DNA of 12,912 nt from an uncultured Bacteroidales bacterium (lineage in GTDB: Bacteria > Bacteroidota > Bacteroidia > Bacteroidales > Marinilabiliaceae). Made by a program: the position numbers and the translations under genes. Below are positions 7,025-12,912 of the stretch, in pieces; position 1 is the first letter of the stretch; every line of letters begins with the position of its first letter. The notes under the pieces were generated by a model. The model ran no database searches, had not been told where the DNA came from, and saw nothing but the letters and a program-made list of their open reading frames with translations. Where the stretch lies: positions 1 to 12,912 of the forward strand of contig CAKVCS010000016.1 in the NCBI GenBank assembly GCA_934725785.1, read 5' to 3'.

Positions 7025-8311
7025 CTACTTGACGGTCAGGATGAAGAAATTCTTCTTGCCCTTCTGGATAAGGATGTATTTGCCATCGAGGAGCGCGTCA
7101 GGGCCTATGACGTCCTCTGGCGCGGACACCTTGGCTTTGTTGACCTGCAGTCCGGCTACATTTCGGCGCAAGTCGCTCTTGGAGGGGAACACAGGCGCAA
7201 AGGTTGTAAGGAGGTCGGAGACGGCCACGCCCCCGTCAATAACCTGCCTTTTGACCTCGAAAGTCGGCACGCCCTCGAAAACGGAGAGGAACGTCTGCTC
7301 GTCCATCTTGCGGAGTGTCTCCGTGCTGCCCTTGCCGAAGAGAATCTGGCTTGCCTCGATGGCCTGCTCGAGCGCCTCCTTGCCGTGGACCATTATGGTC
7401 ATCTCCTCTGCCAGCCTCTTTTGCAGCGGTCGGAGCCCCGGGTCGGCAGCCTGCTCGGATACGAGCGCCCCAATCTCATCGGGCGAGAGCATGGTGAATA
7501 TCTTAATGTAGCGCTCGGCATCGGCATCCGACGTGTTGAGCCAGAACTGGTAGAACTTATAGGGGCTGGTCTTCTCGGGGTCGAGCCATATGTTACCGCT
7601 CTCGGTCTTGCCGAACTTGCCGCCGTCGGCCTTGGTGATGAGTGGGCAGACAAGGGCGAAGGCCTCTCCATCTGTGGTACGGCGGATCAGCTCGGCTCCA
7701 GTGGTTATGTTGCCCCACTGGTCGGAGCCTCCGAGCTGGAGCTTGCAGTTGTAATGCTGATTGAGGTAGAGGAAGTCGTAGCCCTGCATGAGCTGGTATG
7801 AGAACTCGGTGAAGGACATGCCCTCGCGGCTCTCCTGGCTGAGGCGCTTCTTGACGGAGTCCTTGGCCATCATGTAGTTGACTGTAATATGCTTGCCTAT
7901 GTCGCGGATGAAGTTGATGAACGAGTAGCCCTTCATCCAGTCATAGTTGTTGACAAGGATGGCAGCGTTAGGCTCCTTGGAGTCGAAGTCGAGGAAACGC
8001 TCGAGCTGCTTCTTAATGCACGCGACGTTGTGGTTGAGAGTCTGCTCGTCCAGCAGGTTGCGCTCAGCCGACTTCATGGAGGGGTCCCCTATCATGCCCG
8101 TGGCCCCGCCGACGAGCGCTATGGGCTTATGGCCAGCCGCTTGGAGGTGCTTGAGCAGCATGATGCTGACAAGGTGGCCAATGTGGAGCGAGTCGGCAGT
8201 CGGGTCGATGCCCACGTAGGCCGTCGTCATCTCTTTCTGAAGTTGCTCTTCAGTGCCCGGCATCATGGAGTGCACCATGCCGCGCCATTTCAGCTCTTCA
8301 ACAAAATTCAT
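7025..8311 (-). CDS. tyrS: Tyrosyl-tRNA synthetase
   Basis: A class I aminoacyl-tRNA synthetase that charges tRNA-Tyr with tyrosine using ATP, in the cytosol. I start it at the ATG at 8311, giving 428 residues, because MNFVEELKWRGMVHSMMPG is the usual N-terminus. A longer frame to 8428 adds 39 unconserved residues. The Rossmann domain shows the HIGH signature at residues 43-46, the tyrosine-site stretch QLGGSDQWGNI at about 192-202, and the KMSKS-type loop KFGKT at 232-236. The C-terminal part (about 340-428) is the S4-like RNA-binding domain, with KRQVIDGGVAVSDLL and ending KKNFFILTVK. The length is normal and no key residue is missing. A near-perfect hairpin terminator follows the stop. The 123-bp leader to the next gene holds a small hairpin (8370-8387), but I see no recognised riboswitch. 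Confidence 0.98.
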   Translation of the reverse strand: MNFVEELKWRGMVHSMMPGTEEQLQKEMTTAYVGIDPTADSLHIGHLVSIMLLKHLQAAGHKPIALVGGATGMIGDPSMKSAERNLLDEQTLNHNVACIKKQLERFLDFDSKEPNAAILVNNYDWMKGYSFINFIRDIGKHITVNYMMAKDSVKKRLSQESREGMSFTEFSYQLMQGYDFLYLNQHYNCKLQLGGSDQWGNITTGAELIRRTTDGEAFALVCPLITKADGGKFGKTESGNIWLDPEKTSPYKFYQFWLNTSDADAERYIKIFTMLSPDEIGALVSEQAADPGLRPLQKRLAEEMTIMVHGKEALEQAIEASQILFGKGSTETLRKMDEQTFLSVFEGVPTFEVKRQVIDGGVAVSDLLTTFAPVFPSKSDLRRNVAGLQVNKAKVSAPEDVIGPDALLDGKYILIQKGKKNFFILTVK

Positions 8312-8434
8312 CGAATGAGTTAGAACGTTTTGATTATTAAAATAGTGGGGATACCGCACCCCCTCGAGTGGTCTTATGCCCAAGACCCGCGCTAAGGTAG
8401 TCAAATTTCGCGGGGCGCAGGGCAACATGCCCGA

Positions 8435-9583
8435 TTATAATTGCCGCGGACCCTTAGCCCGGCCAAGGGAGGGGGTCAGCACCATGGTGAGTCCGTAGGA
8501 ATAGTCGAACCTCGAGTCCGAGATGTCGTGGTAGCCCTTGACGTCGAGCGAGAAACGGCCCCACGAGGATATGCGCGTGACGTAAGACGCGCTGAGTGTG
8601 AGCAGGTAGCGATCCTGCTCATAGTAGCCAGCGTCATAATTTGATATGCTCCAGAAGAGCGGGTTGCCGCGCATGGCGTAATAGTCGCGCCCGTGGAAAT
8701 AGCCGGCAGAGGCCTCCAGATGCCTCGCGACAAGGCTGACCTCGGGGCATAGGGCCCACCCGTCGGCAAAAGGACGCACATCGGCCCCCGCCATCGTATG
8801 GAAAGCCAGGACGTTAACAGCGAGCGACACTCTGCTGACAAAGCCCCCGGAGTCCGCCCTAAACACGACAGACGGGGCGAACGACAGGTTCGCAAGGCTC
8901 TGCATAGGCTCTTCGTAGTCGCTCACCTGACCGCCTACATGCTCAAAGACGAGGCTCGCCGGCATTTGAAATGAGAACGCGCGGGTGTCGGCAGGATGTA
9001 GGAGCGCCTTGAGGCCGGCCGTGAAACGCTCAGGCACGGTGTCGCCCATAAAAATGAACTTACGCCAGTTGACCCACCCCTCGGCGGAGAGGCGCGGCCT
9101 GCGCACCGACAGCTGCAGACCGAGCTCGGGCCGCTCAGTGAGCTGCAGCTCGGGGTCCTGAACGGCCTCATGGAGCTGATGGCTCGCCGGGCCCGGCAGG
9201 CAACCCATTTGCACATAGAGCCAACCAGCGGCCTGCCACCTGACGGCAGCGAACGGGCGGACATAGCGCATCTTCTCCATGCCGCCATATTGCAGGGCTT
9301 GCAGGCCGGCCGTGAGGGCGAGCGGACCTCGCCCCCACGTGAGAGTGGGGCGGACCTGATAGCCTACGAGGGTGTAGCCCTCCGCCCCGGGGGCGAAGTA
9401 CTCGTTGTTCTTGAAGAAGAAAACCGCGTCGAGGTCAGCCGCCGGCACGTAGGCCGGACGGTTCTCCGCGGGCGGCGCGAACCTGCCATCGGCCACCACC
9501 TCGTCAAAAATCGAGACGGGCTGGGCACGGGTGCCAATCGCCCCCGCCAGGGCTGCGAACGCCGCAAGCAGTCTGAGTCTCAT
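8435..9583 (-). CDS. Putative outer-membrane beta-barrel protein, unknown role
   Basis: This encodes a 382-residue exported protein from the ATG at 9583. An upstream ATG (9610) would overlap the preceding gene and add nine charged residues before the signal peptide. The signal peptide (MRLRLL, Ala-rich core) is cleaved after TRA, leaving Gln21. The mature chain has repeated Gly/aromatic strands with polar turns, such as FFFKNNEYFAPGAEGYTLVGYQVRPTL, LGLQLSVRRPRLSAEGWVNWRKF and YLLTLSASYVTRISSWGRFSLDVKGY. This is a barrel pattern of perhaps 14-18 strands. The KNNEYF-GYTL-GYQ segment resembles an uncharacterised Bacteroides/Prevotella family I recall but cannot name. It starts 13 bp after the DUF4197 lipoprotein gene, so the two are probably co-transcribed, and it may be a porin. 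The tail is GLTMVLTPSLGRAKGPRQL, so the C-terminus is not the usual aromatic one. Confidence 0.7.
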   Translation of the reverse strand: MRLRLLAAFAALAGAIGTRAQPVSIFDEVVADGRFAPPAENRPAYVPAADLDAVFFFKNNEYFAPGAEGYTLVGYQVRPTLTWGRGPLALTAGLQALQYGGMEKMRYVRPFAAVRWQAAGWLYVQMGCLPGPASHQLHEAVQDPELQLTERPELGLQLSVRRPRLSAEGWVNWRKFIFMGDTVPERFTAGLKALLHPADTRAFSFQMPASLVFEHVGGQVSDYEEPMQSLANLSFAPSVVFRADSGGFVSRVSLAVNVLAFHTMAGADVRPFADGWALCPEVSLVARHLEASAGYFHGRDYYAMRGNPLFWSISNYDAGYYEQDRYLLTLSASYVTRISSWGRFSLDVKGYHDISDSRFDYSYGLTMVLTPSLGRAKGPRQL

Positions 9584-9596
9584 GGTCTCGTCGCGT

Positions 9597-10376
9597 CTAC
9601 TGGTGCGCAAACACCTTCTTAAGCAGGGCTGTGGTGCGCTCGTTGACGTCGGTGCGGATTTTCTTCTCCTGCTGCCCCACCTTATAGTATATGCCGTCGA
9701 CGGCCTTATCGGTCAGATAGTCGGTCAAGTCGGTCTTGACCGCAGTGAGTCCCGCCGCGCGCCCGACGACCGTCGTCGCCACCTCGTTCCACGAAGACGT
9801 CATATCGTTCCACAGCGACTGTGGCGAGACGTCGCTTATGAGCTTCTTATTGACAGAAGCGCCTATATACTTGCCGAACAGGGACTTGAGGGGCGCCTTG
9901 GTCTTTGTCTTAAAATAGTCGGTCGCCGCCTGCCCCTTGCTGCGCAGGATTCCTGTGGCGTCCTGTATGGTCATGGACGTGAGCGCCGAGGCGAAGATGG
10001 GGACTGCGTTGGTCGCGGCGTCGGACGCCGCGGCGTTGATGTTCTTAATAACCTTGGTTACGAGGGCCTGGCCGCCAGGCAGCTTGCCGATATTCTTCGT
10101 GATGACCGCGGCCTCGGACGGCAGCCCTATGCGCGTGGCCACGTCATTGTAGTATCCGTTGTTCGCGCTCAAGACGCTTATGCCCGTCTTGATTCCGATG
10201 TTCAAGGCCTCCTTCAAGCCGGACGCTATCTCGGCCTGCGAGAGGGATGATTTCGCCGTCTTGACCGTGGAGAGGGCCGAGGTGAGAGAGCCCGAAGTGG
10301 AGCACCCCGTGAGCTGCGACCCCACGCCAATGCAGAGGACAGCGGCAAAGGCCGCGCGGAGAGAAGATGATATCAT
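9597..10376 (-). CDS. DUF4197 lipoprotein
   Basis: This is a 259-residue lipoprotein of unknown function. The signal peptide ends in the lipobox LTGC with Cys25, followed by STSGSL. The lack of an acidic run after Cys suggests retention in the periplasm-facing outer membrane rather than surface display. The mature region is largely helical and carries the DUF4197 landmarks: ASGLKEALNIGIKTGISVLS (about 51-70), NGYYND (73-78), FASALTSMTIQDATGIL (about 128-144) and ATDYFKTKTKAPLKSLF (about 151-167). It ends in a Lys-rich helix. The family is widespread in Gram-negative bacteria but has no established activity. The gene begins 21 bp after a strong hairpin and runs 13 bp ahead of the beta-barrel gene, suggesting a two-gene envelope unit. 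Confidence 0.85.
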   Translation of the reverse strand: MISSSLRAAFAAVLCIGVGSQLTGCSTSGSLTSALSTVKTAKSSLSQAEIASGLKEALNIGIKTGISVLSANNGYYNDVATRIGLPSEAAVITKNIGKLPGGQALVTKVIKNINAAASDAATNAVPIFASALTSMTIQDATGILRSKGQAATDYFKTKTKAPLKSLFGKYIGASVNKKLISDVSPQSLWNDMTSSWNEVATTVVGRAAGLTAVKTDLTDYLTDKAVDGIYYKVGQQEKKIRTDVNERTTALLKKVFAHQ

Positions 10377-10397
10377 GGCAAACGTGGTAATTGTTAA

Positions 10398-10441
10398 GCA
10401 GGCAAGACACCGGGGCGCGGGGGCCGCGGCGCCTTGCCTGC
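10398..10441 (-). terminator. GC-rich hairpin between SPOR gene and DUF4197 gene
   Basis: Nine-base arms GCAGGCAAG (10398-10406) and CTTGCCTGC (10433-10441) are perfect complements, and the interior GGCGC...GCGCC can extend the structure. On the minus strand it lies 32 bp after the HU/SPOR gene stop and is followed by TTAACAATT, a weak T-rich exit. On the plus side GATAGTTTTATCGTTTT is more T-rich, but there is no plus-strand gene. Only 21 bp separate it from the DUF4197 ATG, leaving little room for a promoter, so it may attenuate rather than fully end transcription. Confidence 0.45.
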
Positions 10442-10473
10442 GATAGTTTTATCGTTTTAGAGTGCCCGCAGGC

Positions 10474-11355
10474 CTATTGCGCCACGCGGAGCACCCATGC
10501 TTTCTCGAAACCTTGCAGGTTGCGGATGTCGCGGTTGGCCCTGACGGCCTCGTCGTGGTCGGGATATTGCGCCGCTATGACCCTCACCCTGCCGTCATAG
10601 TCGAGTACGGAAAGATCCGTGACCCCCCTGGCCCGCATTGATGCGATGTAGTCCTGCGCCTCCTGCCTGGTAAGGAAAGAGGCCACGACGACGCAATACG
10701 AGTCGACGTCCGTCGCTGGCTCAAGCAGATCCTCAGCGGCCTCGGGCGTCTCGGGCAGCGTTTTTTCCGGCGCGGGCGTCTCCACCGGCCTTGAGGCCTG
10801 CAAGAATGGCTGCGTCATGTCGGCGCGGACCAGGCCGGAGTCGCCCGTGCTTGGAGACACGAGCAGGAAAGCCGCCACAGCCGCGGCAGAGGCCACCGCC
10901 TTGCGCAGGTCGACCTTGCCGAGGGTGTCGAACACGTTGGTGCGCACCCTATCGGCAGCGACGGGAGCGAGACCGTAGCTCTCCACGAGGGCGTTTAGGC
11001 CCGCGGCCGGCTCAAAAGAGAGCCTCCCGTCAATGAGCATCAGCGAGCCGAAATCTGGCATCATGTAGACGCCGCCGGCATCGACCTTCTCCAGCACGCC
11101 TGACACGAAGGCGTCAATCTTGGCCTGAGCCGCGGAGTAGTCCGCAGCCTCGCCTCGCTCGGTTATGAAGTCGGCCAGCAGGCCATCGGTGTGCCTCAGG
11201 TCGGGGTTGAACGCCACCTCCTTGCGCGGGGGGAGCATCAGCCCCCTCTGCTCATCGAAAGTCGAGGCCACCCGGCGCGTTATGAACGCCCCGAGCCCCG
11301 GCACGATGACGCAGTCGTTGCGATAGAGCAGGTTAAGAATTAAAGAGGATAGCAC
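10474..11355 (-). CDS. HU-like/CCDC81 and SPOR domain membrane protein
   Basis: A 293-residue protein joining cytosolic HU-like domains to a periplasmic peptidoglycan-binding domain. Residues 1 to about 118 carry the paired CCDC81/HU-like folds, with LYRNDCVIVPGLGAFITRR near 10-28 and GGVYMMPDFGSLML near 94-107. An Ala-rich hydrophobic span at about 151-166 (RKAVASAAAVAAFLLV) is the single membrane crossing. A Pro/Glu-rich linker follows (about 180-215), then a SPOR domain (about 219-293) with YCVVVASFLTRQEAQDYIASM and VRVIAAQYPDHDEA. SPOR domains bind stem-stripped septal glycan, so a role in cell division or envelope organisation is likely; the role of the HU part is unknown. The first usable start is GTG at 11355, since a stop lies just upstream. 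It follows cysS by 43 bp, probably in one transcript. Confidence 0.88.
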   Translation of the reverse strand: MLSSLILNLLYRNDCVIVPGLGAFITRRVASTFDEQRGLMLPPRKEVAFNPDLRHTDGLLADFITERGEAADYSAAQAKIDAFVSGVLEKVDAGGVYMMPDFGSLMLIDGRLSFEPAAGLNALVESYGLAPVAADRVRTNVFDTLGKVDLRKAVASAAAVAAFLLVSPSTGDSGLVRADMTQPFLQASRPVETPAPEKTLPETPEAAEDLLEPATDVDSYCVVVASFLTRQEAQDYIASMRARGVTDLSVLDYDGRVRVIAAQYPDHDEAVRANRDIRNLQGFEKAWVLRVAQ

Positions 11356-11398
11356 GGCATTCTGATTTTTGGGGTTGAGTAGAGACTATGGCGGCCCG

Positions 11399-12883
11399 CT
11401 ACAGGCTCCACTCCGCCCCGTCCTTTGTGTCTTTGATGGTGAATCCGAGCGCCGCGAGCGAGTCCCTTATCTGGTCGGACGTCGCCCAATCCTTATTCTT
11501 CTTGGCCTGGGCGCGGAGCTGTAGCAGTAGGTCCATGGCGCCTGCGAAGGCCTTGGAGTTGTCGGTCTGCGCGCCCGCGAGCCTGAGGCCGAGTATGTCC
11601 TCTCCAAAGGTCGTGAAGACAGAGCGGAGCTCGGAGAGGTCGTCGGCCGATATGGTGGCCTTGCCGTCGGCCACGAGGTTGATAGCCTTCGAGGCGTCGA
11701 ACAGGTGGCTTATTACGATGGGCGTGTTCAAGTCGTCATCCATAGCCTCCTGGCAGCGCGCGCGGAGTCCCGCCACGTCGACAGTGGTTTGCGCCGCGGG
11801 CTGAATCTTCACGAGTCGCGCGACGGCGTCGCGGAGCCTGGCGAGGCCCTTCTCGGCCGCGATGAGGGCATCGTTGGAGAAGTCGACCGTCGAGCGGTAA
11901 TGCGCCTGGAGGATGAAGAAGCGTATTGTCATGGGCGAATAGGCCTGCGCGAGCATCTCCTCGCCCTGCGCGTTCTTGTGGCTGCCACTGAAGAACTCCT
12001 CGAGGGTTATGAAGTTGCCGAGGCTCTTGCCCATCTTCTGCCCGTTGATGGTGATCATGTTGTTGTGCATCCAGTAGTGGACGGTCTCATGGCCGAGGGC
12101 GGCGGTGCTCTGGGCAATCTCGCACTCGTGGTGCGGGAAGATGAGATCCATGCCGCCGCCGTGGATGTCGAACTCCTCGCCGAGGTATTTTGTGCCCATG
12201 GTGGAGCACTCGAGGTGCCACCCTGGGAATCCCTCGCTCCATGGGCTGGGCCAGTGCATGATGTGCTCGGGCTGGGCCTTTTTCCAGATGGCGAAGTCGT
12301 AGGGGTTGCGCTTCTCGGACTGCCCGTCGAGCTCGCGCGTGTTGGTCAGCGTGTTCTCGAGGTCGCGGCCGGACAGCTTGCCGTAGTGGAACTTCTGGTT
12401 GTACTTCTCGACGTCGAAATATACCGAGCCGTCTGATATGTAAGCGAAGCCCGCGTCGAGAATCTTCTTGACGAACTCGATCTGCTCAATGATGTGTCCC
12501 GAGGCGTGTGGCTCAATGGATGGAGGTAGGACGTTGAGCAGCCTCATGTCGTCGTGATAGAGCGTGAGGTAGTGCTGGACGACCTCCATTGGCTCGAGCT
12601 GCTCGAGTCGCGCCTTCTTTGCAATCTTGTCCTCGCCGTCGTCGGCGTCATGCTCGAGGTGGCCGACATCGGTTATGTTCCTGACATAGCGCACCTTATA
12701 CCCGAGGCTCTTGAGGTATCGGAAGAGCACGTCGAACGTTATGGCCGGGCGGGCGTGGCCGAGGTGCGCGGGTCCGTAGACTGTCGGGCCACAGACGTAC
12801 ATGCCCACATGGCCCGGATGTATGGGTGTGAAGACCTCCTTCTTGCGAGTGAGGGTGTTGAAAATCCTGAAATTGCTATCCAT
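11399..12883 (-). CDS. cysS: Cysteinyl-tRNA synthetase
   Basis: A class I aminoacyl-tRNA synthetase that charges tRNA-Cys, active in the cytosol as a zinc-containing monomer. The 494 residues match the usual Bacteroidota length. The HIGH motif is HLGH at residues 40-43 and the KMSKS motif is KMGKS at 283-287. The zinc ligands are present with family spacing: Cys31 (MYVCGPTVYG), Cys226 (WHLECSTMG), His251 and Glu255 (FPHHECE). The DALR-like helical domain and the C-terminal KKNKDWATSDQIRDSLAALGF segment, typical of CysRS, follow. The start is MDSNFRIFNTLTRKKE, with the ATG at 12883. The gene is complete, but only 29 bases of upstream sequence are in the window. Confidence 0.98.
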   Translation of the reverse strand: MDSNFRIFNTLTRKKEVFTPIHPGHVGMYVCGPTVYGPAHLGHARPAITFDVLFRYLKSLGYKVRYVRNITDVGHLEHDADDGEDKIAKKARLEQLEPMEVVQHYLTLYHDDMRLLNVLPPSIEPHASGHIIEQIEFVKKILDAGFAYISDGSVYFDVEKYNQKFHYGKLSGRDLENTLTNTRELDGQSEKRNPYDFAIWKKAQPEHIMHWPSPWSEGFPGWHLECSTMGTKYLGEEFDIHGGGMDLIFPHHECEIAQSTAALGHETVHYWMHNNMITINGQKMGKSLGNFITLEEFFSGSHKNAQGEEMLAQAYSPMTIRFFILQAHYRSTVDFSNDALIAAEKGLARLRDAVARLVKIQPAAQTTVDVAGLRARCQEAMDDDLNTPIVISHLFDASKAINLVADGKATISADDLSELRSVFTTFGEDILGLRLAGAQTDNSKAFAGAMDLLLQLRAQAKKNKDWATSDQIRDSLAALGFTIKDTKDGAEWSL

Positions 12884-12900
12884 AGTGCCGCGAATTTAAT

Positions 12901-12908
12901 GAAAATTA
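12901..12908 (-). promoter_or_regulatory. Possible -7 promoter element of cysS
   Basis: On the minus strand TAATTTTC matches 7 of 8 positions of the Bacteroides -7 consensus TAnnTTTG. It lies 17 bases before the cysS ATG, so a transcript would have a leader of only about 10 nt. The -33 TTTG partner would fall outside the window and cannot be checked. AT-rich sequence makes chance matches easy here. Confidence 0.25.
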
Positions 12909-12912
12909 GGGC

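Noticed and set aside
6821..7801. 326-codon plus-strand open frame
   Set aside because: It lies mostly antisense to tyrS and runs through the terminator; high GC keeps antisense frames open here. No domain is recognisable.
8370..8387. Small hairpin GGTCTT-AAGACC in the tyrS leader, considered as a regulatory leader
   Set aside because: Six base pairs without a recognised riboswitch or T-box core, and T-boxes are not expected in this group; too weak to call.
11705..12436. 243-codon plus-strand open frame antisense to cysS
   Set aside because: It mirrors conserved cysS codons, has no signal or domain, and is a GC-driven shadow.

Overview
The window looks like a chromosomal segment of a Bacteroidales-type bacterium. 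Three things suggest this: lipoproteins with a Cys followed by an acidic run, a protein joining HU-like/CCDC81 domains to a SPOR domain (a Bacteroidota architecture), and TonB-receptor/beta-barrel genes with no Shine-Dalgarno sequences. From about 2.5 kb onward the DNA is GC-rich (about 60% in the lines I counted). The first 2.5 kb is clearly more AT-rich (about 35-48%). The genus cannot be fixed from the sequence alone.

Left region (1-2537, plus strand). A lipoprotein gene of about 527 codons runs from 103 to 1686, but it is split by two compensating frame changes, near 735-776 and near 1126-1137. It is followed 19 bp later by a 218-residue outer-membrane beta-barrel protein (1706-2362). A hairpin at 2386-2423 lies between this unit and the genes converging on it.

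Middle region (2538-6688, minus strand). There is a tight three-gene operon, read right to left: a periplasmic YfiR/DUF4154 protein, a 961-residue TonB-dependent receptor (gap 36 bp), and a Fibrobacter-succinogenes-major-paralogous-domain lipoprotein (gap 5 bp). The receptor has the YfiR-partner type of N-terminus and no carboxypeptidase-like domain. All three products should sit in the periplasm or outer membrane, so a surface uptake or sensing module is likely. No diguanylate cyclase or histidine kinase is visible nearby.

Intergenic region (6689-7024). It holds a very strong hairpin terminator for tyrS, a 53-bp imperfect dyad, and a second hairpin followed by a T-rich run on the plus strand, inside the yfiR leader.

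Right region (7025-12883, minus strand). Read right to left: cysS, an HU/CCDC81-SPOR inner-membrane protein, a hairpin, a DUF4197 lipoprotein, an outer-membrane beta-barrel protein of unknown role, and tyrS. Housekeeping aminoacyl-tRNA synthetases thus flank three envelope genes. No tRNA, rRNA, CRISPR array, insertion sequence or phage gene was recognised.
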